Shown: one piece after another, positions 31,748-40,041 of the stretch
How the letters are laid out: every line of letters begins with the position of its first letter
How positions within the stretch are numbered: the first letter of the stretch is position 1
Source of the DNA: M3007 sp046160625
Lineage (GTDB): Bacteria > Bacteroidota > Bacteroidia > Chitinophagales > Saprospiraceae
Direction: 5' to 3'
Length of the DNA stretch: 64,000 bases
NCBI GenBank assembly: GCA_046160625.1
Contig: JBJXGZ010000143.1
Coordinates: forward strand, 1-64,000
The notes under the pieces: generated by a model
Told to the model about the DNA's origin: nothing
What the model saw: the letters and a program-made list of their open reading frames with translations, nothing else
Database searches by the model: none
Made by a program: the position numbers and the translations under genes

Positions 31748-33916
31748 TTAGTCTTTTAGCAGGATTTTTCCTGTTGTATGTTTGTTTTCTGACCAAATCT
31801 GAAGGAAGAAAATACCCGGCTCTAAGGTTTCAGGCAACTGGAAACGAATGGTTGATGAGGTGTTTTCCAAACTTTCGGTCATAATCGTCTTGCCCTGATT
31901 GTTTGCCAGATTCAAAATTGCTGCACCTGATAAAATTTCGGGAAGCCCGATTTCAAGCCAATCGCCAGGGGCGGCAGGGTTTGGGGCTATACGAAGCGGG
32001 GTGACATGTTTTTCATCCAAGCCAAGTGCAAAGCCTACCGTCTCACACTCAACGCTGCTACAGTCATTGGCTCCAGTTACAGTTACACAATAGGTTCCTG
32101 GGAGCAAATTATGAATTTCCTGATCTGTTTGGCCAGTGCTCCAGATGGTTTCAAATGGGCCGATCCCGCTGATTTGAACCGAAGCTGAACCATCTGAAAT
32201 ATTAGGCCCAGAAGCATCGGTGGTATTAATAATAACGCTTGGCTCGTTCGTCTTTTGTGTGATTGTCAACATGCCAGTCGCCTGTTTAATGCAGCCAAAA
32301 ACATCCGTCACTGTGAGTTCCGGGAGTATATAACCAAACCCGCCATCTGAACTTACAAACCAACAGGAATCATTGGAAGTAAGAAATTGGCTATTGCTGG
32401 TCCAAGAAAATGTTGGGCTCAAGGCATTGGTGATTGCGTAAAAAAGCGTGGGTGTTGTACCAAAGCCACTGCAAGTTAAAGTGTCCCTGCCAGAAAACGC
32501 TGCGGGAACTGCCACCAGATGTTCCTCCGAAAAAATGTCTTTGGAAGACTCACACCCATCCAACGAAACCTGAATCGTATAAATACCTCCTGCCGTCGCA
32601 AGCAAACATGGGGTTGATGTAGCCGGAATCCCGTCTTTCGACCATTGGAAAACAGCATCGGGCGAAAGCTCGGCACAGAGGGTTACCGAAGGTGTGCTGC
32701 AAGTAACCTGAATATTGGAGGGGAGATTTGCCAGTAAGGCATCCGGCGCAACTTCCGTGATGGTAAGGAAAACAAGGGTATCACAATCGCCATTCCCTGA
32801 TACGAGAAAACTAAACACGCCTGGACCATTAAAAACCGTCCCGTACAGGATAATGCTTTCTCCTGAACATATCTTTTGCGTAATACTATGTTGTACCGTT
32901 CCACTGCTTGGCAAGTTGATTGACTGGACACTTATACAATTGTGCGCGTCGGTAACTGAAAGGGCATAATTGCCACTATTGGAGAATGTGGCAGTGGCCG
33001 TTGTCTGGCCATTCGCCCAGAAATAGTGATAAGGCGGCGTTCCACCATTGGCTTGTACAGTTATGGAGCCGATCCCGCCACAGTTAACAGGTTGAATGTT
33101 AGTGGTTTGCAGGGTCAATACCTCTGGTTGGCCAAGCACGATTGATTCGGATTCTGTGTAGTTAGCGCCAGTTACTGTCACTGTGTAAGTTCCTGCCGGA
33201 AGGCTGTTTTGCTGATAGAAATTGAGGTTTATGTTCGACCAATTGTAAAAAAGTCCGGTCTGGTCGCCCCAGACACTGACCCCAACGATTCCGTTACTTT
33301 CTCCATGGCAATTAGGGTCTTTTACAGTCGTGGGTATTACTACAAACGGAGTGGCCGTTGGGCCACCATACGTAAATGTTAGCTGGTAATTCTGGCCGCC
33401 ATTGTTTTTTACCATCGTGGTTTCAGGGATAAAATCGTCGCCAATGGTATCAATTTCGGCTACAAAATATGCCTCTAGAACGTAGGTTTTGCCGACCGTT
33501 AGCCCCGTTGCCAGGTCAATATTACTGGCCTTGCTACGGTAACGTGTGGTGTATAGTCCAACAAGGGTAAAATAGTCCTGATCGAGGTTCAGGCTTTGGA
33601 AATTGCCGGCTACCCCACCCTGCTCAAACACACGATACTTAAGCCCAACACCACTTACGTTGTTGATACAACTTTCCCAGGTGATAGCCCTGGCATTGAC
33701 CAGCGAAAGGTTTTGTATTGTGCCGATGTGTAAGCCATTAAACCGGATACCCGAAGGGCAATCGGCGATGATAAAACTGTCCAAAGTACCATTGATACGG
33801 AGATGCACAGAAGAGGAACACTCCCCTACCCAATCATAGCCGCAAGCGGTGGCGTTTTGTACAGATAACAGGATTAAAACGTTGAAAACGAGGAGCTTGG
33901 AGTAGAAAATATGCAT
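31748..33916 (-). CDS. Secreted PKD/SprB-repeat protein with T9SS type A sorting domain
   Basis: 722 residues from the ATG at 33916; the in-frame start at 33988 falls at the promoter box and is rejected. Signal peptide ends near NATAC. The middle contains SprB-type and related adhesin repeats (DPNCHGESNGIVGVSVWG, LPAGTYTVTVTGANYTESES, CGGIGSITVQANGGTPPYHY, LLPGTYCVTVTGANDCSS). The end is a type A sorting domain (LRIAPNPAAPGDWLEIGLP, LEPGIFFLQIWSE, TTGKILLKD). Many cysteine pairs (SCINNVSG, ITQKICSG, IQVTCSTPSV) suggest disulfide bonds. Such proteins are surface adhesins or gliding-associated. There is no barrel partner next to it; PorP lies 7 kb away on the other strand. Confidence 0.87.
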   Translation of the reverse strand: MHIFYSKLLVFNVLILLSVQNATACGYDWVGECSSSVHLRINGTLDSFIIADCPSGIRFNGLHIGTIQNLSLVNARAITWESCINNVSGVGLKYRVFEQGGVAGNFQSLNLDQDYFTLVGLYTTRYRSKASNIDLATGLTVGKTYVLEAYFVAEIDTIGDDFIPETTMVKNNGGQNYQLTFTYGGPTATPFVVIPTTVKDPNCHGESNGIVGVSVWGDQTGLFYNWSNINLNFYQQNSLPAGTYTVTVTGANYTESESIVLGQPEVLTLQTTNIQPVNCGGIGSITVQANGGTPPYHYFWANGQTTATATFSNSGNYALSVTDAHNCISVQSINLPSSGTVQHSITQKICSGESIILYGTVFNGPGVFSFLVSGNGDCDTLVFLTITEVAPDALLANLPSNIQVTCSTPSVTLCAELSPDAVFQWSKDGIPATSTPCLLATAGGIYTIQVSLDGCESSKDIFSEEHLVAVPAAFSGRDTLTCSGFGTTPTLFYAITNALSPTFSWTSNSQFLTSNDSCWFVSSDGGFGYILPELTVTDVFGCIKQATGMLTITQKTNEPSVIINTTDASGPNISDGSASVQISGIGPFETIWSTGQTDQEIHNLLPGTYCVTVTGANDCSSVECETVGFALGLDEKHVTPLRIAPNPAAPGDWLEIGLPEILSGAAILNLANNQGKTIMTESLENTSSTIRFQLPETLEPGIFFLQIWSENKHTTGKILLKD

Positions 33917-33985
33917 GTAGATCGGTTTGTAAACATTGATTAATTGAGGTCCGATGCTGAATCTTCGAAATTCCCAATAATCAGC

Positions 33986-33993
33986 CAAAGGTA
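33986..33993 (-). promoter_or_regulatory. -7 promoter box of the PKD/SprB-repeat gene
   Basis: Minus-strand TACCTTTG, exact match. Transcription would begin near 33979, excluding the long start at 33988 and supporting 33916. Confidence 0.55.
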
Positions 33994-34047
33994 CTTAGAA
34001 CCCTTTTTCGCTTTTGCCTAAAATTTGACTCTGTCGCAATTTAACCA

Positions 34048-35124
34048 TCAAAACGAAATTGCCAAAGACGTTGCTAACATAAAATTATCCCGAGTGGCAT
34101 TACCTCTGCGTGTAAAAATCGCTTCCTTACTGTTGAACCCACGCGCTTCCACCCGCCATAGCAAGTGCTCACTAATACTATAATCAATATTAACCGAGTA
34201 ACCCCAGGTTTGGAAACCATTATGGGTGCCCGTCGAAATGATGACCTCGTTTTCATCCCGATAGTATTCTCCGCGCAGGGCGATATTGGTTTTTGGGCTA
34301 GCCGCAAAGCGAAGTATTAAAACGGGGGTGTACCATGTGTTGTACTCCCTACTGCCCTTCGCTGTTTGTTCCATGCCAAAGTCAAAACCGGCAGTGATAG
34401 CAAGTTTTGGGCTAATTTGAAAAATACCATATAAATCGTGGAAGTAACGCATTTGACGTACCGTGTCAGGTTTGTCATTTCCAATAAATGAACTGCTGTT
34501 GAACGTTACATTATCGTTGGGTTTATAGGTCAATTGATGCCCAAATGCAGGAGTATTGTTGCCCTCAACACGTTGAATGCGTTGCCAGCCATTGAGGAGC
34601 AGGGCACTTAGAAACCAATTTCCGTTGTCGGAGCTGTAGCTGATTTTCAGGCCGCTTTCGTAATAAGGGGAGTTTTCAGCACCCAAACTGCGTGTTAGAT
34701 TCCAACAACCTTTGCCAGTAGCGCTTTCAAAGCCAATGTGAGAACCAAAAACACCTGCGTCAATCCACAGATTTTTAGATTTGGAAATTTTAATGCCCAC
34801 ATTGGCTTCCAGAATGTTGCGCAACACACCCGGTTCAGTTGAAAGGTTGGCATTGGGATAAGTTCCCGCCATCAAAGCGAGGTTTGAGCGCAAGTTTTCT
34901 TTTGAGAAAGCTGCTTTTACAAAACCAAGATTTAGGTTTACCTCATTATGCCGATTAAAAGAATAGATGAATCCTGGGCGATTATGGTCAGATGGATTGC
35001 CAAAATCATAGCCATAATATGTCTCAACATAGCCACTGAAAGTCAAGGGTGATTTGGCATTTTCGGTTTGCGCCAACAGGACAGATTGACACAGCAACAT
35101 AGGGAGGAGCAGGCAGAACTTCAT
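34048..35124 (-). CDS. Outer-membrane beta-barrel porin (BBP2-like)
   Basis: 358 residues from the ATG at 35124 (MKFCLLLPMLLCQSVLLAQ, a signal peptide). The mature protein begins PLTFSGYVETYYGYDFGNPSDH and continues IYSFNRHNEVNLNLGFVKAAF, the opening of the putative beta-barrel porin-2 (OmpL-like) family. Alternating strands follow (LWIDAGVFGSHIGFESATGK, LTYKPNDNVTFNSSSFIGND, KTNIALRGEYYRDENEVI) and it ends with the aromatic-terminated strand NFMLATSLAISF needed for barrel assembly. It probably forms a pore in the outer membrane. The transported solute cannot be inferred; no transporter gene is adjacent. Confidence 0.85.
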   Translation of the reverse strand: MKFCLLLPMLLCQSVLLAQTENAKSPLTFSGYVETYYGYDFGNPSDHNRPGFIYSFNRHNEVNLNLGFVKAAFSKENLRSNLALMAGTYPNANLSTEPGVLRNILEANVGIKISKSKNLWIDAGVFGSHIGFESATGKGCWNLTRSLGAENSPYYESGLKISYSSDNGNWFLSALLLNGWQRIQRVEGNNTPAFGHQLTYKPNDNVTFNSSSFIGNDKPDTVRQMRYFHDLYGIFQISPKLAITAGFDFGMEQTAKGSREYNTWYTPVLILRFAASPKTNIALRGEYYRDENEVIISTGTHNGFQTWGYSVNIDYSISEHLLWRVEARGFNSKEAIFTRRGNATRDNFMLATSLAISF

Positions 35125-35355
35125 GTTATTGAGAATAAGGTTTGTTAATTCTGCACCAACTCCATTTGTTGAGCGGGTTGATATACCAAAGGTGTTTCTT
35201 CCACCACAACATCGCATTACTCTATAACCACAAATGTAAAACGTTATCTTGACTCAATTCTTTGATAAAACAAACTGCATGCACCTCAAAGAAACAGTCA
35301 GTAGAAATATAAGCGACTGTACTTTACCGTACTTTGGCCGCCTCAAACCCAACCG

Positions 35356-36006
35356 ATGCAGCATCATACTATTTCTGTCCAACGTACCGCTCATTATTAT
35401 GTGCTGGGAAAGCCCGGACCACAGATAAAACAGTTTTGGATCGTTTGCCATGGTTATGCCCAGTTGGCGGACGAGTTTCTGAAAAACTTTCATCTTTTAG
35501 AAAATGAGCATACCCTTGTGGTGGCCCCGGAAGGGCTTAATCATTTTTATAAAAAGGGCTTTGATGGCGAAGTGGGTGGGAACTGGATGACCCGCCACCA
35601 ACGTCGGTACGAAATCGAAGACTACGCCAACTACCTCCAAAAACTGTACGAACACTACCTGCCTCAATTGCCCTCCGATGTCCGTATCGTGTTGCTTGGT
35701 TTCTCGCAAGGTACTGCTACGGTTTGCCGTTGGATGCTGGAGAAATTTCCCCGCTTTCACGATCTGCTGCTTTGGGCCGGACTTCCCCCAGAAGACCTTA
35801 ACTACGCAGCCCACAAGGATTATTTGGCAGATAAAAAATTGTACTTGCTATACGGCACCCACGATCCATTTCTCACACCCGACCGGATGATTACTGTCCA
35901 GGAAATCGAAGAGAAGAATGACATTGACTTTGGCGAACGCAGTTTCGAGGGCGGCCACGAGATTTTGCCGGATACCCTACGAGAATTGCTGTTGAATTTG
36001 AACTGA
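35356..36006 (+). CDS. Carboxylesterase/phospholipase-type alpha/beta hydrolase
   Basis: 216 residues without signal peptide, so probably cytoplasmic. It has the compact fold and triad of the phospholipase/carboxylesterase (APT/YpfH) family: the oxyanion region IVCHGYAQLADEF near 29-41, nucleophile Ser117 in GFSQGTATV, Asp170 in LLYGTHDPFLTP and His201 in GGHEI. An insert with aromatic residues (GFDGEVGGNWMTRHQRRYEI) forms the expected substrate lid. The natural ester is unknown. The 136-base spacer downstream holds a periodic inverted repeat and leads to yfhO. Confidence 0.88.
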   Translation: MQHHTISVQRTAHYYVLGKPGPQIKQFWIVCHGYAQLADEFLKNFHLLENEHTLVVAPEGLNHFYKKGFDGEVGGNWMTRHQRRYEIEDYANYLQKLYEHYLPQLPSDVRIVLLGFSQGTATVCRWMLEKFPRFHDLLLWAGLPPEDLNYAAHKDYLADKKLYLLYGTHDPFLTPDRMITVQEIEEKNDIDFGERSFEGGHEILPDTLRELLLNLN

Positions 36007-36031
36007 TTTCTACCTTCGCGGCGATTGTCAA

Positions 36032-36130
36032 TGGGATATTTGGATATTGAGATATTTTTTGGCCAGTGCGGTTTCTCAATATCCCCTGTATAGCAACAGA
36101 CAGGCAATATCTCAATTTCCAAATATCACA
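36032..36130. repeat. Periodic inverted repeat, 8-nt GGATATT units, wide loop
   Basis: Arms 36032-36056 and 36106-36130 (25 bases, 23 paired) enclose a 49-base loop. The left arm is three 8-base units (GGGATATT, TGGATATT, GAGATATT). A further related half-unit (CTCAATATCCCC) lies in the loop at 36075-36086. It fills the spacer between the esterase stop and the yfhO start. Its word content resembles the element at 27946. Confidence 0.8.
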
Positions 36131-36142
36131 TTATCCTAACAC

Positions 36143-38647
36143 ATGGACTTTAAAAAATTCACTCCCCACCTCATCGCTGCTGCCGTGTTGTTCGCCGTAT
36201 CGGCTCTTTTTTTTGCACCTAACTTCTTCGGTGGCAAGGTATTGCCCCAGCCCGACAACGATAAGGCGCGGGGGATGATGACGGAAATTCAGGATTATCT
36301 GAAAAAGGGTGAACCTGCTCCTCTCTGGACCAACGCCACATTTGGCGGGATGCCTGGGTATCAAATCTATTCCCCCATATATGGCAACTTGACCAAACCG
36401 CTGGTGAAGACAGCTTTTTTATGGACAGACACAACCGGTATATGGGCACAAGTGCTTGCTGCAATGCTGTTCATGTACCTCCTGCTGATAACCTTGAGGG
36501 CTGATTGGCGGGTCGCGGTGTTTGGTGCGTTGGCTTATGGAATCAGCACTTACAATGTAGACATCCTCGAAGCAGGGCACTCTACGAAGATGGCGGCGTT
36601 GGCCTTTGCGCCAGGTATGCTGGCCGCTACTATTATGCTCTTTAATGGACGTTTGCTCGCAGGGGCTGGACTCTTGGCCCTCCTCACCGCGATGCAGATT
36701 TACGTAAACCACGTTCAAATTACCTATTACACATTATTGATTGCGGGGATTTATGCCTTGGTACAATTGGTAGAATCAGTGCGCCATAAAACCTTGTTGA
36801 ATTGGGGCAAGCAGGTGATAATCATGGGTTTAGCCCTTAGTTTCGGCTTTGCCAGCAATCTTTCTAAACTGTGGCCCACATACGAGTACGGTCAGGAAAC
36901 CATTCGTGGGAAATCCGAGCTCAAAGCCAGTGCTGACAAAGGCGACGGTTTGAGCAAAGATTACCTGTTCGGTTGGAGCTATGGCGTATGTGAGAGCATG
37001 ACGCTCCTTGTTCCCCACTTTGCAGGCGGAGGTGCCGGTGAAACTTTTGGAGACACCAAACTCCTTAAAGCCGTGTCGCGCCAGATGCCGCCCAATACCA
37101 CCAAGGCGCAAATGCAGTCACAAATTGCCGGGCTGTTTTACAACGGCGACCAGCCCTTCGTTGGTACAGCCATTTACTATGGTGCGATCGTTTGTTTTCT
37201 CTTTTTCCTTGGCGCATTTCTAGTTCCGGGTGCGGTAAAATGGTGGCTGCTATTGAGCGGCATCTTCATGGTGACTTTGGCATGGGGGAAAAACTTCTTC
37301 CTCAACGATATTTGGTACGATTATTTGCCCATGTTCAACAAGTTTCGCGCGGTATCTATGGCATTGGGGCCAGGGCAATTGTGTATTGCTGCACTGGCTG
37401 CCATGGGCGTTCAAAAATTGGCAGACCCCGACATATCAATAGACAGGAAAAAACTAGCTCTTTGGGTAGGTCTGGGCGTCACCGCGCTCCTTTGCATCAT
37501 CGGAATGACCTGCGCCAGTGATACTGGCCCGAATGACAATGCTTTGGGTGAAAATGCCCAACTCCTGGCTGCACTAAAAGAAGACCGCGCCAATCTGCTC
37601 CGTGGAGATTTGATTCGCTCACTCGGATTTGTGGCCGCCGCCGCCGCGCTTATTTGGTTATACCTGCGCGGCACCCTGAAAGCGGCCATGATGGTCATAC
37701 TCGTGGCAGCACTTTCTTTGGCCGATACGTGGCTGGTATGCCTACGTTCTATTCCCGCGAGCAAATATGAATCTAAAAAAGCAGCCACTTCCCCACCCGC
37801 GCCAGAAGATTTTGACCTGCAAATCAAAGCCGACAAAGACCCGCATTACCGGGTGCTCGATCTTTCACGTGGCGGTATCGCCGGCAATGCCACTACCTCC
37901 TATTTCCACAAAAGCCTGAGCGGCTACCATGCAGCCAAACTCCAACGTTTCCAGGAAGTAGTAGATAAATACCTCGGCAGAGACCTGAACAGAAACCTGC
38001 ATATTATAAGCATGATGAACGGCAAATACATTGTCGGAGACAAGGGGCAGGTGTTCCCCAATCCGGAGGCGTGCGGAAATGCCTGGTTCGTCAGTGATTT
38101 CCAGACAGTTAAGAACGGTGATGATGAACTCAATGCGCTCGGATCGCTCAATCCAAAAGACACCGCAGTGGTGCAAGAATCCTTTGCTGCAAGCCTTCAG
38201 GGATTAAACATCCAACGTGACAGCAACGATTATATTAAACTCACGAATTATCACCCCGACCGTATGGAGTATGAATACTCCGCCAAATCCGAGCAACTGG
38301 CGATTTTCTCCGAAATGTGGTACCCGCCTGCTAAAGGCTGGAAATGCTACCTGAACGGACAACCAGCACCGGATTTCATCAAAGCCAACTACTTGCTGCG
38401 CGCTATGCGTTTGCCAGCAGGAGAAAAACAAAAACTTGAAATGCGCTTTGAGCCACGCTCTTACTATTTGGGGGAGAAAGTTGCTTACGCGGCTTCAGGA
38501 TTAACGCTGTTGCTTTGCCTTGTGGCACTGTTTTTCTGGTATCGGAAGGGTGGCGCGATTGGGGAGGCCGCTAATTTGAGCGATGTGGAAGGGAAGGTGG
38601 AGAAGCCGGTGAAGGCGGCGGCTAAGGTTGCTGGCAAGAAAAAGTAG
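36143..38647 (+). CDS. YfhO family polytopic membrane protein
   Basis: 834 residues. The YfhO family signature is clear: first helix LIAAAVLFAVSALFFAPNFF, then LPQPDNDKARGMMTEIQDYL, APLWTNATFGGMPGYQIYSP, and about a dozen helices (AVFGALAYGIS, AGLLALLTAMQIYVNHVQIT, AMMVILVAALSLADTWLV). A large periplasmic domain follows (RVLDLSRGGIAGNATTSYFH, LGSLNPKDTAVVQE, EYSAKSEQLAIFSEMWYPPA) with a final helix and a basic lysine-rich tail. The B. subtilis YfhO protein has been linked to glycosylation of lipoteichoic acid; in Bacteroidota the role is not established and likely concerns envelope glycan transfer. The 3' spacer carries an inverted repeat. Confidence 0.9.
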   Translation: MDFKKFTPHLIAAAVLFAVSALFFAPNFFGGKVLPQPDNDKARGMMTEIQDYLKKGEPAPLWTNATFGGMPGYQIYSPIYGNLTKPLVKTAFLWTDTTGIWAQVLAAMLFMYLLLITLRADWRVAVFGALAYGISTYNVDILEAGHSTKMAALAFAPGMLAATIMLFNGRLLAGAGLLALLTAMQIYVNHVQITYYTLLIAGIYALVQLVESVRHKTLLNWGKQVIIMGLALSFGFASNLSKLWPTYEYGQETIRGKSELKASADKGDGLSKDYLFGWSYGVCESMTLLVPHFAGGGAGETFGDTKLLKAVSRQMPPNTTKAQMQSQIAGLFYNGDQPFVGTAIYYGAIVCFLFFLGAFLVPGAVKWWLLLSGIFMVTLAWGKNFFLNDIWYDYLPMFNKFRAVSMALGPGQLCIAALAAMGVQKLADPDISIDRKKLALWVGLGVTALLCIIGMTCASDTGPNDNALGENAQLLAALKEDRANLLRGDLIRSLGFVAAAAALIWLYLRGTLKAAMMVILVAALSLADTWLVCLRSIPASKYESKKAATSPPAPEDFDLQIKADKDPHYRVLDLSRGGIAGNATTSYFHKSLSGYHAAKLQRFQEVVDKYLGRDLNRNLHIISMMNGKYIVGDKGQVFPNPEACGNAWFVSDFQTVKNGDDELNALGSLNPKDTAVVQESFAASLQGLNIQRDSNDYIKLTNYHPDRMEYEYSAKSEQLAIFSEMWYPPAKGWKCYLNGQPAPDFIKANYLLRAMRLPAGEKQKLEMRFEPRSYYLGEKVAYAASGLTLLLCLVALFFWYRKGGAIGEAANLSDVEGKVEKPVKAAAKVAGKKK

Positions 38648-38743
38648 GCTATCAAGTTTCCTAGCATGAGTCACGCCGAGCTTTGTAACAATATAAATCG
38701 GATCAGAAAAACATCACATTAGAACTACATCTCCACATGTAGT

Positions 38744-38831
38744 GTAATTTGAACCACAAAAGCCACAAAAGGACACAAAAGCAGCCACTACTGTCTTTGT
38801 GTCCTTTTGTGGCTTTTGTGGTTCAAATTAC
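38744..38831. repeat. Periodic inverted repeat, 9-nt CCACAAAAG-type units, 36-bp perfect stem
   Basis: Left arm 38744-38779 and right arm 38796-38831 are perfectly complementary over 36 bp around a 16-base loop. The left arm is built from 9-base units (ACCACAAAA, GCCACAAAA, GGACACAAA). It lies between the convergent yfhO and NYN-CSD genes. Confidence 0.92.
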
Positions 38832-38875
38832 GTATGATTGCTGTCTTTTCTCTCAACAGGCCCCGGAAAACCTAT

Positions 38876-39802
38876 CTATTTAATCAACTTCACATTCCGC
38901 GCAATAGGCTCCCCACGATCGTTTTTACTGAGCGTGAATTCCACCATATCGCCTTCACGCAAGTCGTTAAAATCGGTGTCAATCAGAAAAGAAAAATGGA
39001 AAAAGAGATTGTTGGTTTGCGGGAAATTGACAAAACCATAGCCGTCTTTTAGGCTGAAAATAGTACTGCGCATGGTTTCTCCATCTTCCACTTGTGCTAT
39101 CTCAGTTTCTTCGCTATCAGCAGAAGCGTTTGGCAGGTTGCGCTTACGTTCCACAAATAGTCGGTTTACAGGAAACTGTGCGTCGTTATCCTCTGTGATA
39201 ACCTCCTGCATTGCTAGGGGATAGGTAACTTCCTCCCATAGGGCCTGCGAGGTAACCGTGCTGCGTCGGCGGCCTTCTTCATCATAAAAATCGTAGTCCC
39301 AGGCAAAGAGCATAACCCGAACTCCCAAGGTGTGAAGTTTACGCACAAGCGGCACAAAATCACTGTCAGACGCGATGAGCACCAAGACGTCGAACTGCTT
39401 GTGCAGCGCCAACTCAAAGGCTTCAAGCGCCATCCATACGTCTATGCCGCGTTCCTGGCGTTGACCAAAATAAGTAGTTCGGACGGGAAGATAATGGGTC
39501 GTAACCCCTTCCATCATCAGTATATCATCAAAAAGGCGGTCGTAAAAAAGCCGATTCCCTTCTGTGCTGGCCTCTTGGGCAGAAAGCCTCCCCCGAAAAT
39601 AATGGGCATCCACAATCTGGCAGAGGTGCATGTCTTTTTGTTCTTCCTCGGCTATTTTGTGACGGATGAATTCATGCAAGCCTGCGATACTAAGTCGACC
39701 TCGGCGTTCGTGATGGTAAGCGTAATAATTGGAGACATGAAGAAAATAATTACCGTCGTAAAAGACCCCAATACGGGTCAATTTCTTTTGATTATCAGAC
39801 AT
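38876..39802 (-). CDS. NYN-domain RNase fused to a cold-shock RNA-binding domain
   Basis: 308 residues. Residues about 8-180 are a NYN/LabA-type PIN-fold nuclease: IGVFYDGNYF with Asp16 and Asn18, GIDVWMALEAFELALHK, and DVLVLIASDSDFVPLVRKL, giving the acidic metal-binding cluster. A short linker leads to a C-terminal cold-shock domain at about 240-308 (STIFSLKDGYGFVNFPQTNN, LREGDMVEFTLSKND). The fusion points to a single-strand RNA nuclease with its own RNA-binding module acting in the cytoplasm, by analogy with NYN proteins. Targets are unknown. Confidence 0.88.
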   Translation of the reverse strand: MSDNQKKLTRIGVFYDGNYFLHVSNYYAYHHERRGRLSIAGLHEFIRHKIAEEEQKDMHLCQIVDAHYFRGRLSAQEASTEGNRLFYDRLFDDILMMEGVTTHYLPVRTTYFGQRQERGIDVWMALEAFELALHKQFDVLVLIASDSDFVPLVRKLHTLGVRVMLFAWDYDFYDEEGRRRSTVTSQALWEEVTYPLAMQEVITEDNDAQFPVNRLFVERKRNLPNASADSEETEIAQVEDGETMRSTIFSLKDGYGFVNFPQTNNLFFHFSFLIDTDFNDLREGDMVEFTLSKNDRGEPIARNVKLIK

Positions 39803-39991
39803 TTGTGTTTTAAAATAATGAACTAAAAATTAACTAAAACAATAAGATTGTCAACACTCGACCCATGGTTCACGGTTTTCTTTTTCGTTCTCGGCGCAAT
39901 CTTCAGGTGGTAATGGATAAATATAATTTTACGAACGGTCTTGATGTGGGTGCAAAGGACAGGCTTTTTACGCAAAAACCGTACATAGAAT

Positions 39992-40033
39992 AGAAAAAAA
40001 GAGCCGTTGGTTTCTTTAGAAAACAACGGCTCT
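39992..40033 (-). terminator. Terminator of the VPS10-like gene
   Basis: On the minus strand, AGAGCCGTTG and CAACGGCTCT (40024-40033 with 40000-40009) pair, with the loop itself nearly palindromic (GTTTTC/GAAAC), followed by a run of seven Ts. Confidence 0.88.
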
Positions 40034-40041
40034 ATACAAGG

